Assembly: GCF_016864015.1 (NCBI RefSeq)
Contig: NZ_CP045067.1
Coordinates: forward strand, 3,668,001-3,732,000
DNA: 64,000 bases
DNA from: Lacinutrix sp. WUR7
Lineage (GTDB): Bacteria > Bacteroidota > Bacteroidia > Flavobacteriales > Flavobacteriaceae
Reading direction: 5' to 3'
The notes under the pieces were generated by a model that saw only the letters and a list, made by a program, of their open reading frames with translations, had not been told where the DNA came from and did no database searches. Numbering within the stretch: position 1 is the stretch's first letter; every line of letters starts with the position of its first letter. Positions 18,125 through 27,720 of this stretch are shown in pieces. The position numbers and the translations under genes are program-made.

Positions 18125-19630
18125 CTAAAAGTCAAACCAAGAATTTATAAGTTGTTTATCTTTTATTTTATTTGAAAATTTTTTGTGTTCAAATTCATTA
18201 TTATCCTTATTATAAATATAATCTTTGCTCCAAGCTTCATGGTTTTCTGCAAGCGCCTTTACGCTATCACAGATGTATTTAATTTCTTTACATGTAAGAG
18301 TTGGATGTATAGATAAACGAATCCATCCAGGTTTTCTAAAAAGGTTTCCTAGCATAATTTCATCGGTTAACTCATGAGAAGTTTCATAATCTACATGAAG
18401 TAAATAATGTCCATAAGTACCTGCACAACTACAACCACCACGAGTTTGGATTCCAAATCTGTCGTTTAATAGTTTAACCGCTAAATTAAAATGTAAATCC
18501 TCTATATAAAAGGATAAAACACCCAATCTATTTTTATGCTGTGCTGCTAGAATATGAAGATTAGGTATTGCTAAAAAAGCTTCAAAAAGTTTTGTCATAA
18601 TTTCATGCTCACGAGCAATAATATTATCGGTACCTATTTGTTCCTTTAATTTAATAGCCAAAGCAGCTCTAATGGTTTGAAGAAATCCAGGTGTACCACC
18701 ATCTTCTCTGTCTTCAATATTGGCAATATATTTATGTTCTCCCCAAGGGTTTGTAAATGCAACGGTTCCTCCTCCGGGACAATCGGGAATCATATTGTGA
18801 TACAATTTCTTATTAAAAACCAAAACTCCAGAACTACCTGGACCACCTAAAAATTTATGTGGTGAAAAGAATATAGCATCTATTGCCGCTTCTATATCTT
18901 CTGGATGCATATCTATATCTACATAAGGAGCAGAACAGGCAAAATCTACAAAACAGACACCTCCATTTTGATGCATTAATTTGGCGACTTCATGATACGG
19001 AGTTTCAATACCAGTAACATTACTGCACGCTGTTATAGAAGCTATTTTTAATGTTGTGTTTTTGTATTTCTTTAATAACTTTTCTAATTCCTTTACACAT
19101 ACTAACCCTTCTTCATTAGCAGGAATAATCTCGACTTTAGCTATTGTTTCTAACCAAGAAGTTTGATTCGAATGATGTTCCATGTGTGAAATAAAAACAA
19201 CAGGTTTAACTTCGTCTGGAATGTTGGCAAACTTGCGTATATTCTCTGGCACTTTTAAACCTAAAATACGTTGAAACTTATTAACAACTCCAGTCATACC
19301 GTTTCCTGCTAGTATAAGCACATCTTCGTCATTACTGTTTACATGTCTCTTTATAATTTCTTTAGCTTTGTGATAAGCCATGGTCATAGCAGTACCAGAA
19401 ACCGTTGTTTCTGTATGTGTATTGGCAACATAAGGACCAAAATCCTTTAATAATTTATCTTCTATTGGTCTGTATAAACGTCCAGATGCTGTCCAATCGG
19501 AATACACAATTTTCTGAGTTCCATAAGGAGACTCAAATTCTTGATCTATACCAACAATGCCCTTTCTAAATACAGCAAAGTATTCTTCTAAGGCTGTACT
19601 ATACTCCTTCGGTTTATCATCTATTAACAT
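18125..19630 (-). CDS. class V aminotransferase-fold PLP enzyme, cysteine-desulfurase-like
   Basis: A 501-aa PLP-dependent enzyme of the NifS/SufS-like class V family. The PLP lysine is Lys259 in FFSPHKFLGGPGSSG. HMEHHSNQ at about 149-155 and VDFACSAPY at about 228 are the usual cofactor-binding blocks. A Cys-rich loop, RGGCSCAGTYGHYLL, sits where desulfurases carry the catalytic cysteine, so sulfur transfer or selenocysteine-lyase-type chemistry is possible. The protein is about 100 aa longer than SufS and is not next to suf genes, so I would not call it SufS. It lies 34 bp downstream of glmM on the same strand and is probably cotranscribed with it. Confidence 0.8.
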   Translation of the reverse strand: MLIDDKPKEYSTALEEYFAVFRKGIVGIDQEFESPYGTQKIVYSDWTASGRLYRPIEDKLLKDFGPYVANTHTETTVSGTAMTMAYHKAKEIIKRHVNSNDEDVLILAGNGMTGVVNKFQRILGLKVPENIRKFANIPDEVKPVVFISHMEHHSNQTSWLETIAKVEIIPANEEGLVCVKELEKLLKKYKNTTLKIASITACSNVTGIETPYHEVAKLMHQNGGVCFVDFACSAPYVDIDMHPEDIEAAIDAIFFSPHKFLGGPGSSGVLVFNKKLYHNMIPDCPGGGTVAFTNPWGEHKYIANIEDREDGGTPGFLQTIRAALAIKLKEQIGTDNIIAREHEIMTKLFEAFLAIPNLHILAAQHKNRLGVLSFYIEDLHFNLAVKLLNDRFGIQTRGGCSCAGTYGHYLLHVDYETSHELTDEIMLGNLFRKPGWIRLSIHPTLTCKEIKYICDSVKALAENHEAWSKDYIYNKDNNEFEHKKFSNKIKDKQLINSWFDF

Positions 19631-19664
19631 AATGAAACGTATTTAATCTAATTAGGTTAGTTAC

Positions 19665-21053
19665 CTAAATATTTGCTATTTCCTTTAATTCTTTTATAAA
19701 CTTATCTGCTAAGTTATCTGCTATTTCTTGCGATTTTGCTTCGGTATAAATTCTAATAATTGGCTCTGTATTACTTTTACGTAAGTGGACCCAGTTTTCT
19801 GGAAAATCAATTTTAACACCATCTACAGTAGTTATGTTTTTATTAGCATAACGAGCTTCCATCGTTTTCAAAATGGCATCCACATCAATCTGAGGTGTTA
19901 GTTGTATTTTCTTTTTACTCATAAAGTAGCTGGTATACGTTTTACGCAATGCACTTACGGGCATATCTTTTTCCGCTAATAAACTTAAAAACAAAGCAAC
20001 ACCTACTAAAGAGTCTCTACCGTAATGGCTTGCAGGATAAATAATTCCTCCATTACCTTCTCCTCCAATTACTGCGTGATTTTTTTTCATCAATTCTACT
20101 ACATTCACTTCTCCTACTGCACTTGCTTCATAAGTTCCGCCATATTTTTCGGTAACATCACGTAGCGCTCTAGAAGAACTCATGTTACTTACGGTATTTC
20201 CTGGTGTTTTACTTAATACATAATCCGCACATGCAACTAATGTATATTCTTCTCCAAACATTTCTCCCTTTTCATCCACAAAAGCTAATCTATCCACATC
20301 TGGATCTACAACAATCCCAAAATCTGCTCGTTCTTTAACCACCATTTCAGACAAGTCTGTTAAATGCTCTTTAAGCGGTTCTGGATTGTGCGGAAAATGT
20401 CCATTAGGCTCACAATACAATTTAATAGGATGTACTCCTAAGCGTTCTAATAACTCCGGAATAGCAATTCCTCCTGTAGAATTCACCCCGTCAACAACCA
20501 CTTTAAAACCTGCATCTTTTATAGCTTTTACATGAACCAAGTCTAAATCTAAAACAGCATCAATATGTAAATCAATATATGCTTGGTTTTTTGTTATTTT
20601 TCCTAAATCATCTACTTCTGCAAATTCCATGGTATCTGCTTCCGCAATATTTAAAATCTTCTCTCCTTCTACACCATTTAAAAATTCTCCTTTTGCATTT
20701 AAAAGCTTTAAGGCATTCCATTGCTTTGGGTTATGACTTGCTGTTAAAATAATTCCTCCATCTGCATGTTCCATTGGTACAGCAATTTCCACGGTTGGTG
20801 TTGTAGACAAACCTACATCTACCACGTGAATACCAAGACCTACTAAAGTATTCATAACCAAATTCTGAATCATTGCACCAGAAATTCTAGCATCTCTACC
20901 AACAACCACTTTATAATTTTCTTTATCGCGTTGTTCTTTTATCCAAGTACCATAAGCTGCCGCAAACTTTACAGCATCAATTGGTGTAAGGTTTTTACCT
21001 ACTTGTCCGCCAATAGTTCCTCTAATTCCAGAAATTGATTTTATTAAGGTCAT
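19665..21053 (-). CDS. glmM: phosphoglucosamine mutase GlmM
   Basis: A 462-aa alpha-D-phosphohexomutase. The phosphoserine loop is TASHNP (104-109, Ser106), the metal loop is DPDVDR (250-255), and the sugar-binding GEGNGG block is near residue 330. The C-terminal phosphate-binding loop is RKSNTEPIIRIY. GlmM converts glucosamine-6-phosphate to glucosamine-1-phosphate for peptidoglycan and LPS precursors. The phosphomannomutase/phosphoglucomutase group is closely similar, but the length and the TASHNP-QWNALK region favour GlmM. The gene is the promoter-proximal member of a pair with the class V aminotransferase gene. Confidence 0.85.
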   Translation of the reverse strand: MTLIKSISGIRGTIGGQVGKNLTPIDAVKFAAAYGTWIKEQRDKENYKVVVGRDARISGAMIQNLVMNTLVGLGIHVVDVGLSTTPTVEIAVPMEHADGGIILTASHNPKQWNALKLLNAKGEFLNGVEGEKILNIAEADTMEFAEVDDLGKITKNQAYIDLHIDAVLDLDLVHVKAIKDAGFKVVVDGVNSTGGIAIPELLERLGVHPIKLYCEPNGHFPHNPEPLKEHLTDLSEMVVKERADFGIVVDPDVDRLAFVDEKGEMFGEEYTLVACADYVLSKTPGNTVSNMSSSRALRDVTEKYGGTYEASAVGEVNVVELMKKNHAVIGGEGNGGIIYPASHYGRDSLVGVALFLSLLAEKDMPVSALRKTYTSYFMSKKKIQLTPQIDVDAILKTMEARYANKNITTVDGVKIDFPENWVHLRKSNTEPIIRIYTEAKSQEIADNLADKFIKELKEIANI

Positions 21054-21154
21054 AAATTATATTTTATATTTAAATACAAATATAGTATTTCAAAGTTGTA
21101 TTTATATAGTATGAATTTGTAAATTCACTGTCAGAATAAAGTCTAACTAAAAGA

Positions 21155-21172
21155 TTCCCGTTTTCATGGGAA
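21155..21172 (+). promoter_or_regulatory. start-proximal TTTC-loop hairpin, copy A
   Basis: TTCCCGT-TTTC-ATGGGAA forms a 7-bp stem with one G-T pair and a TTTC loop. The stem ends 5 nt before the ATG at 21178. It is one of six related hairpins in the window. Confidence 0.7.
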
Positions 21173-21177
21173 ATACT

Positions 21178-21771
21178 ATGAATTTTCTCGCACACATTTA
21201 TCTTTCTGGGAATAACGAGTCTGTAACTATTGGTAATTTTATTGCGGATGGTATACGTGGTAAGAAATACCTGAAGTTTCCAAAAGACATACAAACCGGA
21301 ATATTATTACACCGCCAAATAGACACATTTACAGATGCACATAAAACGGTTAGAGAAAGCACCAAACGTTTACATAAAAATTACGGACATTATTCTGGTG
21401 TGATAGTCGATATACTCTATGACCATTTTCTCGCTAAAAATTGGAGCAACTATTCTGATATGCCATTAGACACATATGTGGATACTTTTTACGATTCTTT
21501 ACAAGATAATTTTGAAATGCTTCCTAGTCGTATTCAAAAAATGATGCCATATATGATTGCAGATAATTGGTTACTAAGCTATGCAACCATTGAAGGTATT
21601 TCTAAAGTTTTAGTCGGAATGAATAAACGAACAGAAAACCGTTCTAAAATGAATTTAGCAGTAAACGAACTACAAGAATTTTATAATGAATTTGAAGATG
21701 AATTTACACGCTTTTTTGAAGAATTAATTCAGTTTTCAAAGAAGAAATTAATAGAAATAGAAAATAGATAA
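21178..21771 (+). CDS. acpH: ACP phosphodiesterase (DUF479/AcpH family)
   Basis: A 197-aa protein starting MNFLAHIYLS, the typical beginning of this family. An ATG four codons earlier (21166) lies inside the hairpin, so 21178 is the better start. Family motifs visible are GNFIADGIRG, the metal-binding HRQIDTFTDAH and DILYDHFLAKNW. The family is known for removing the 4'-phosphopantetheine group from acyl carrier protein, a turnover step in fatty-acid metabolism. It belongs to the HD-like metal-dependent hydrolases. It is divergent from glmM and followed by an inverted-repeat element and ggt on the same strand. Confidence 0.85.
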   Translation: MNFLAHIYLSGNNESVTIGNFIADGIRGKKYLKFPKDIQTGILLHRQIDTFTDAHKTVRESTKRLHKNYGHYSGVIVDILYDHFLAKNWSNYSDMPLDTYVDTFYDSLQDNFEMLPSRIQKMMPYMIADNWLLSYATIEGISKVLVGMNKRTENRSKMNLAVNELQEFYNEFEDEFTRFFEELIQFSKKKLIEIENR

Positions 21772-21777
21772 ATTGCA

Positions 21778-21835
21778 CTTTGACTACACTCAGTGTAACT
21801 ATCAAATAAAAATTTCCGTCTGAGGGCAGTCGAAG
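21778..21835 (+). repeat. intergenic inverted-repeat element
   Basis: The ends CTTTGACTACACTCAG (21778-21793) and CTGAGGGCAGTCGAAG (21820-21835) are imperfect inverted repeats, with 13 of 16 positions complementary. The 26-bp A+T-rich centre is unpaired. It lies between acpH and ggt. Confidence 0.65.
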
Positions 21836-21851
21836 ACCAAATATAATAATT

Positions 21852-23540
21852 ATGAAAAACTACATTTTAATCTTATTGATTAGTATTGCTTTTTTCTCTT
21901 GTAAAACAGAAACCAAAAAACAAGCTACCGGACTAATCACCGAAAAAGCAATGGTTGTTTCTGCTCGTGAAGAAGCTTCTAAAATAGGAAGCAAAGTCAT
22001 GCAACAAGGCGGAAATGCTTTTGACGCTATGCTTGCCACAGATTTAGCTTTAGCAGTTGCATATCCTTATGCAGGAAATCTTGGTGGTGGTGGTTTTATG
22101 GTGTATCGTTTAGAGAATGGAGAGATTGGCGCTTTAGACTACAGAGAAAAAGCACCTGCTGCAGCGACAAAAAACATGTATTTAGATTCGCTTGGTAATG
22201 TCATTCCTAATTTAAGTACTCGTGGCGCACTTGCTGTTGGTATTCCTGGAACCGTTGCTGGAACTTTTGCAGCACACAAACGCTTTGGAAAACTACCTAT
22301 TGAAACCATTTTAAAACCAGTAATTGCACTTGCTAAAAGAGGAGTAATTGTTACCAAAAATCAAGAATTACGAATTGCTGAAAAACAAGAAGATTTTAAA
22401 ACAACAAATACCGAAGATTTTCTATTTACGAAAGCCTGGAAAGAAAACGACACTATTAAATATAATAATCTTGCCGAAACACTTACCAGAATCATGCACA
22501 ATGGTCCGGATGAATTTTACAAAGGGGAAACCGCAAAAATACTAGCAAAACACATTCAAAATAATGGCGGAATTGTAACCGAAGAAGACCTAGCAAACTA
22601 CGAACCAAAATGGCGTAAACCAGTTACATTTTCGTATGATGATTTAAATATTATTTCCATGTCACCTCCTTCTAGTGGCGGAATTTGTTTAGCGCAAATC
22701 ATGAAAATGATTGAACCCTATCCACTAGAAAAACTAGGCCACAACTCAGAAAAAGCCATTCAGGTAATCACAGAAGCAGAACGTCGTGCCTACGCAGATA
22801 GAAGTTTTTATCTAGGCGATCCAGATTTTGTTAATGTACCGCAAGAGCAATTAATAAGTAAAACGTATTTAGAAAACAGAATGCAAGATTTCTCTTTTGA
22901 AAAAGCAACGAAATCAGAAGATGTATCCCACGGAAAAGTACAAATTATAGAAAGCGATGAAACCACCCACTACTCTATTGTTGATCCATTTGGGAATGCG
23001 ATTTCTGTTACAACAACCCTGAATAGTGGTTTTGGCTCTAAACTATTTTGTAGCGAATTGGGTTTCTTTTTAAATAATGAAATGGACGATTTCTCTAGCA
23101 AACCAGGAGTACCAAATGTGTACGGTTTAGTTGGTGCTGAAGCAAATAGTATTCTGCCAGAAAAACGCATGCTAAGTTCTATGACTCCAACCATAGTAGA
23201 GAAAAACGGAAAGCTTCATATGGTGGTTGGAACTCCAGGAGGTTCTACTATTATTACTTCGGTAATGCAAACCATTTTAAATGTGCATGAATATAAAATG
23301 AATATGCAACAAGCAGTAAATGTGCCTCGCTTTCATCACCAATGGTTACCAGATAAAATTATGATGGAACCAAATTCTTTTCCTTCAGAAACAATAAACA
23401 ATTTAAAACAAAAAGGATATCATATCAATGAAGAAGACGCTCCTGTTATTGGAAAAGTAGATGCTATTTTGGTTTTAGATAACGGAAAATTAGAAGGTGG
23501 TGCAGACCCGCGTGGCGATGATACAGCAGTAGGGTTTTAA
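21852..23540 (+). CDS. ggt: gamma-glutamyltransferase
   Basis: A 562-aa lipoprotein with signal MKNYILILLISIAFFSC and lipobox Cys17. The family makes one precursor that cuts itself just before a threonine; here the conserved TTHYS motif places the nucleophile at Thr371. Other GGT blocks are GGNAFDAMLA, NLGGGGFMVYR, LDYREKAP, MSPPSSGG and GTPGGSTI. The enzyme transfers or hydrolyses the gamma-glutamyl group of glutathione and related peptides in the periplasm or at the cell surface, supplying amino acids. The length is typical. A copy of the palindromic element follows its stop. Confidence 0.94.
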   Translation: MKNYILILLISIAFFSCKTETKKQATGLITEKAMVVSAREEASKIGSKVMQQGGNAFDAMLATDLALAVAYPYAGNLGGGGFMVYRLENGEIGALDYREKAPAAATKNMYLDSLGNVIPNLSTRGALAVGIPGTVAGTFAAHKRFGKLPIETILKPVIALAKRGVIVTKNQELRIAEKQEDFKTTNTEDFLFTKAWKENDTIKYNNLAETLTRIMHNGPDEFYKGETAKILAKHIQNNGGIVTEEDLANYEPKWRKPVTFSYDDLNIISMSPPSSGGICLAQIMKMIEPYPLEKLGHNSEKAIQVITEAERRAYADRSFYLGDPDFVNVPQEQLISKTYLENRMQDFSFEKATKSEDVSHGKVQIIESDETTHYSIVDPFGNAISVTTTLNSGFGSKLFCSELGFFLNNEMDDFSSKPGVPNVYGLVGAEANSILPEKRMLSSMTPTIVEKNGKLHMVVGTPGGSTIITSVMQTILNVHEYKMNMQQAVNVPRFHHQWLPDKIMMEPNSFPSETINNLKQKGYHINEEDAPVIGKVDAILVLDNGKLEGGADPRGDDTAVGF

Positions 23541-23569
23541 TAATAAGGCTGTCTGAAAAGTAAAACTAT

Positions 23570-23640
23570 TGTCATTTCGGCCAAAGTGGAGAAATCTATA
23601 TTATTAAATAACAAGATTTTTCGACAAGCTCAAAATAACA
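23570..23640 (-). repeat. palindromic intergenic element, copy 2 (inverted)
   Basis: This 71-bp copy begins TGTCATTTCGGCCAAAG and ends TCAAAATAACA. It is the reverse-orientation counterpart of 16415-16493 and shares GTGGAGAAATCTATATTATTA and the ACAAGATTTTTCGAC block. It lies between ggt and the AlkD-like gene. Confidence 0.75.
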
Positions 23641-23699
23641 AAATGCCTTTCTTATTAGACATACTTTTTTATATTTATTATTATTTTTAATAAATAATC

Positions 23700-24368
23700 A
23701 TGGATTTCATTACACATTTAAAAGAAAGTTTCCACAAGAATTCCAATGCAGAATACGCGCAGCAAATGAAAGCGTATTTAAAAAATAAATTCGAGCTTTA
23801 TGGTGTTAAATCGAAACCGCGTCGGGATATTTTAAAGGCTTCGGTGAAAGAACATAGTCCGGAAGTAAAAGCAAATATTATTTCTATTACCTTCGAATTG
23901 TATGCAGAACCACAACGGGAACTACACCATTGCGGTATGGAACTTTTTGAAAAACATTTTAAAAACAACTACCAAAAAGAAGATATTAATTACATAGAAA
24001 AACTAATAATAACCAATAGTTGGTGGGACACGGTAGACTATATTGCAAAATGGATTTTAGGTAATTATTTAAAACAATTTCCTGATCAAATACCAGAAGT
24101 AATATATTCCTTTTCAAAACATGAAAATATGTGGTTAAATAGAAGCGTATTATTATTTCAACTGGGATATAAAGAAAAAACAGATGCAGCATTACTGTTT
24201 CAATTATGCTTAGAACATAAAGAATCTAAGGAGTTTTTTATTCAAAAAGCCATTGGTTGGACTTTACGTGAATATGAAAAAAGCAATCCCGAAGCCGTTT
24301 TAAAATTTGTACAAAACCATATATTAGCTCCTTTAAGTCATAGAGAAGCGATTAGAAATATTATTTAG
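23700..24368 (+). CDS. AlkD-like DNA alkylation repair protein
   Basis: A 222-aa all-helical protein of the AlkD HEAT-like repeat glycosylase family. The conserved SWWDTVD block is at 107-113 and places the family's catalytic aspartate at Asp113, with Trp109 beside it. QKAIGWTLREY further on is the second conserved helix. AlkD enzymes excise bulky or charged alkylated purines such as 7-methylguanine from DNA. The stop codon directly abuts the ATG of the ATP-grasp gene, so the two are very likely cotranscribed; a functional link is not evident. Confidence 0.88.
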   Translation: MDFITHLKESFHKNSNAEYAQQMKAYLKNKFELYGVKSKPRRDILKASVKEHSPEVKANIISITFELYAEPQRELHHCGMELFEKHFKNNYQKEDINYIEKLIITNSWWDTVDYIAKWILGNYLKQFPDQIPEVIYSFSKHENMWLNRSVLLFQLGYKEKTDAALLFQLCLEHKESKEFFIQKAIGWTLREYEKSNPEAVLKFVQNHILAPLSHREAIRNII

Positions 24369-25262
24369 ATGCATTTAGATATCGTAATACTAACCCAAAA
24401 AGAATATATAAACCCCAAGAAAAAGGATGCGTATGTTCAAAATGTTTTAAACGAAGATGTAATCGTTCAAAAGGCATTAGAAGCGCAAGGTTTAAAGGTG
24501 AAACGTATTTCTTGGGATGATCCTACTTTTGATTGGACCATTACCAAATATGCCATTTTTAGAGCAACTTGGGATTATTTTCATCGTTTTGAAGCCTTTT
24601 CTATTTGGTTAGAAAAAGTATCTAAGCAGACGACTTTATTAAATTCGGAAGCCATTATCCGTTGGAATATTGACAAGCATTATCTTTTAGATTTACAGAA
24701 AAATGGCGTCCACATCGCAGAAACGCATTTTATTGAACAAGGTGCTACCGAAACTTTACAAGAATTACATAGCAAATTCAATTTACAAGAAACCGTTTTA
24801 AAACCTTGTATTTCTGGAGCTGCAAGACATACCTATAAATTAAATAAAAGCAACCTTGCTTCACATGAAAGCATCTTTGCCGAATTAATTAAAACCGAAG
24901 CCATGATGCTGCAACCCTTTCAATATAATATTGTTAAAAAAGGGGAAATATCCATGATGGTTTTTAACGGAAAATTTACACACGCTATTTTAAAAACAGC
25001 CAAACCAGGAGAATTTAGAGTGCAAGATGATTTTGGAGGAACCATCCAAATCCACGAACCTACTAAGGCAGAAATAGCATTTGCTGAAAATTGCACCAAA
25101 GCATGTGCAGAAATGCCAATGTATGCAAGAGTCGATATTTTTGAAGATAATAATGGTAACATTGCACTTTCAGAATTAGAACTTATAGAACCTGAACTTT
25201 GGTTTAGAGAATATCCCGAAGCAGCAAAAGTATTAGCAAAAGCGATAAAAAACAAAATATAA
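24369..25262 (+). CDS. ATP-grasp superfamily protein
   Basis: A 297-aa protein with the layout of RimK/glutathione-synthetase-like ATP-grasp enzymes. An N-terminal Rossmann-like half (DIVILTQKEY, WDDPTFDW, RATWDYFHR) is followed by an ATP-binding half with VLKPCISGAARHTYKL. Metal-ligand acidic motifs near the end are ARVDIFEDNNG and LSELELIEPELWF. Such enzymes join a carboxylate to an amine, thiol or hydroxyl using ATP. The substrate is unknown; similar Bacteroidota proteins are usually annotated as hypothetical or glutathione-synthetase-like. It starts immediately after the AlkD-like gene. Confidence 0.78.
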   Translation: MHLDIVILTQKEYINPKKKDAYVQNVLNEDVIVQKALEAQGLKVKRISWDDPTFDWTITKYAIFRATWDYFHRFEAFSIWLEKVSKQTTLLNSEAIIRWNIDKHYLLDLQKNGVHIAETHFIEQGATETLQELHSKFNLQETVLKPCISGAARHTYKLNKSNLASHESIFAELIKTEAMMLQPFQYNIVKKGEISMMVFNGKFTHAILKTAKPGEFRVQDDFGGTIQIHEPTKAEIAFAENCTKACAEMPMYARVDIFEDNNGNIALSELELIEPELWFREYPEAAKVLAKAIKNKI

Positions 25263-25290
25263 GGGCATTGCGAAACACAAAGCAATCCTT
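25261..25290 (+). repeat. short intergenic inverted repeat
   Basis: AAGGGCATTGC and GCAATCCTT flank a 10-nt spacer and can pair with a two-base bulge. It overlaps the last bases of the ATP-grasp stop codon. It may be a transcript-end structure or one copy of a dispersed repeat. Confidence 0.45.
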
Positions 25291-25310
25291 CAATAATTAA
25301 ATACACTTTC

Positions 25311-26039
25311 ATGAGAAAGAAAAAAACAAGCGTAAAAAAAGTATTAAAAATAATTTCAGGAGCCATTATATTCCTAACCTTACCAACCTTCCTGTTTTTT
25401 GGTTTTTTATATTTTAAATATAACGAAGATTTGCCATTGGGAATTACTGGCAAACAGGCAGATGCTTTGGCTTACAAAATGCTGAATGCACTAGATCATA
25501 AAAAATATGAAGCTACAGATTATATAGAATTCACTTTTAAAAAGCGACATCATTATAAGTGGAATAAAGAAGAAAACACTTGTGAAGTCTATTGGAAAAA
25601 CTACAAAGTCTATTTAGATTTTAACGATAATTCTAAGAACGAGGCGTATCAAGGAGATTTAAAAACCGAAGCTATTCTAGCGGAAGAATTAATACAAAAA
25701 GCAACAGACTATTTTAACAACGATACCTTTTGGCTCGTAGCGCCTTACAAAGTTTTTGATGGCGGAACAACACGAAGTTTAGTAACTCTAGATAATGGTC
25801 AACATGCACTTTTAATTACCTATACTTCTGGTGGTTCTACTCCTGGTGATTCGTATTTATGGCTATTAGACGAAACAGGAAAACCTAAAAGTTTTAAAAT
25901 GTGGACTTCCATTCTACCCATTGACGGACTAGAAGCTTCTTGGAGCGATTGGACCACAACCGAAACCGGAGCCATGCTTCCAACCTTTCATAAATTGTTA
26001 GTTTTAGGTCTAGAAATGGAAGATATCCAAACCAAATAA
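25311..26039 (+). CDS. membrane-anchored protein of unknown function
   Basis: A 242-aa protein I do not recognise. A basic N-terminus (MRKKKTSVKKV) precedes one transmembrane segment at about 15-36 (IISGAIIFLTLPTFLFFGFLYF). That predicts a short cytoplasmic tail and a periplasmic body of about 200 residues. The body has a conserved-looking YTSGGSTPGDSYLWLLDETG stretch and many Trp and Tyr residues. No catalytic signature is visible. It is co-directional with the ATP-grasp gene upstream and the oxidoreductase downstream, with gaps of about 50 and 40 bp. Confidence 0.7.
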   Translation: MRKKKTSVKKVLKIISGAIIFLTLPTFLFFGFLYFKYNEDLPLGITGKQADALAYKMLNALDHKKYEATDYIEFTFKKRHHYKWNKEENTCEVYWKNYKVYLDFNDNSKNEAYQGDLKTEAILAEELIQKATDYFNNDTFWLVAPYKVFDGGTTRSLVTLDNGQHALLITYTSGGSTPGDSYLWLLDETGKPKSFKMWTSILPIDGLEASWSDWTTTETGAMLPTFHKLLVLGLEMEDIQTK

Positions 26040-26080
26040 AAACGTATATTTAAAATCACACTTTACAAATTAAAAGCATT

Positions 26081-27676
26081 ATGATTCAATCTTATAAAAA
26101 GAAACTAGAACTTCAAGAGAACTATGATGCTATTATTATTGGATCTGGAATTGGTAGTCTTGCAACTGGTGCTTTATTGGCCAAACAAGGACAAAAAGTA
26201 TTAATTCTAGAACGTCATTATGAACCTGGCGGATTTACACATACTTTTAAACGTAGAGGTTATGAATGGGACGTTGGTATTCATTATATAGGCGATATGC
26301 AACACCCAAAAAGCATTTTAAGAAAACTATTTAGTTATGTTTCTGATGATAATTTGCAATGGGCAGATATGGGAGATATGTATGATAAAATCATCATTGG
26401 CGATAAAGAATATGATTTTGTAAAAGGAGTTACTAACTTCAAAAATAAAATGATTTCTTATTTTCCGGAAGAAGAAAAAGCAATCACCGAATACATTAGT
26501 ACTATTTTTAAAGCGAGTAAAACTAGTAAAAAATTCTATTTAGACAAATCTCTTCCGCCATTATTAAGCAAGTTAATTGGCGGATTTATGCGAAAACCTT
26601 ACAATAAATATTCCGATCAAACTACTTACGACGTTTTAAGAAATCTTACCGATAACGAAGAACTAATTAAAGTACTAACCGGACAATATGGCGATTACGG
26701 TTTAGCACCAAAAGAAAGTAGTTTTGTCATGCATACTGCAGTTGCAAAACATTATTTTGCTGGAGGTAGCTTTCCTGTTGGAGGATCTTCACAAATTGTA
26801 AAAACGATAGTTCCCGTAATAGCCAAAGCTGGAGGAACACTTTTAATTAGTGCCGAAGTAGATAAAGTGATTATTGAAAACAATACAGCTAAAGGTGTAA
26901 AAATGAAAGATGGAAAATCTTTTTATGCTAAAAATATTATCAGTGGAGCTGGTATTATGACAACGTATAACAAGTTACTTCCGGAAGATACTGTTGCAAA
27001 ACACCACTTAAAAGAACAATTACAAAAAGTGAAGCGATCGGTTGCTTCAACTTGTTTATATATTGGTTTAGAAGGCTCTCCCGAGGAACTTAAATTACCA
27101 AAAACAAATTATTGGATTTATCCAGAAGACTTAGATCATGACGCAAGTATTGCCCGTTATTTAGAAGACCCAGACCAACCTTTCCCTGTGGTTTACATCT
27201 CTTTTCCTTCTGCTAAAGATCCAGATTGGCCAAATAGATATCCAGGAAAAAGTGCCATCGATATTATTACACTCATGCCCAATGATACTTTTAACGAATG
27301 GAAAGGTACTAAATGGAAAAAAAGAGGCGAAGATTATGAACAGTTAAAAGAAAAAATAGCCCAACGATTACTAGAAGCACTATTCAAAAAACTACCACAT
27401 CTTAGAGAAAAAGTAGATTGTTATGAATTATCTACACCTTTAACCACACAACATTTTGTGAATTATGAAGAAGGGGAAATTTACGGATTGGATCATAGTC
27501 CGAAACGCTTTAGACAAAAATTCCTGAAGCCAAGAACACCTATTAAAAATTTCTACCTAACTGGTCAAGATATTATGACAGCAGGAATAGGATCGGCATT
27601 ATTTTCTGGTGTTTTAACTGCTACTGCTTTAACCAAAAAAAATATATTAAAGAAAGTACAGGCTTATAAAAACTAA
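26081..27676 (+). CDS. NAD(P)/FAD-dependent oxidoreductase, RetSat/CrtI-like
   Basis: A 531-aa flavoprotein. The N-terminal dinucleotide-binding motif is IIGSGIGSLATGALLAKQG (about 19-37), followed by LILERHYEPGGFTHTFKRRG, the block typical of phytoene desaturase and retinol saturase relatives. Near the C-terminus, NFYLTGQDIMTAGIGSALFSG is the second FAD-contact motif. The family includes all-trans-retinol 13,14-reductase and carotenoid isomerases or desaturases. No carotenoid genes are adjacent, so the substrate (a polyene or other lipid) is undetermined. The length is normal for the RetSat group. Confidence 0.85.
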   Translation: MIQSYKKKLELQENYDAIIIGSGIGSLATGALLAKQGQKVLILERHYEPGGFTHTFKRRGYEWDVGIHYIGDMQHPKSILRKLFSYVSDDNLQWADMGDMYDKIIIGDKEYDFVKGVTNFKNKMISYFPEEEKAITEYISTIFKASKTSKKFYLDKSLPPLLSKLIGGFMRKPYNKYSDQTTYDVLRNLTDNEELIKVLTGQYGDYGLAPKESSFVMHTAVAKHYFAGGSFPVGGSSQIVKTIVPVIAKAGGTLLISAEVDKVIIENNTAKGVKMKDGKSFYAKNIISGAGIMTTYNKLLPEDTVAKHHLKEQLQKVKRSVASTCLYIGLEGSPEELKLPKTNYWIYPEDLDHDASIARYLEDPDQPFPVVYISFPSAKDPDWPNRYPGKSAIDIITLMPNDTFNEWKGTKWKKRGEDYEQLKEKIAQRLLEALFKKLPHLREKVDCYELSTPLTTQHFVNYEEGEIYGLDHSPKRFRQKFLKPRTPIKNFYLTGQDIMTAGIGSALFSGVLTATALTKKNILKKVQAYKN

Positions 27677-27720
27677 TTTCTAAAGTAATCTATGTTATTT
27701 AAATAACACCAATCCCAACT

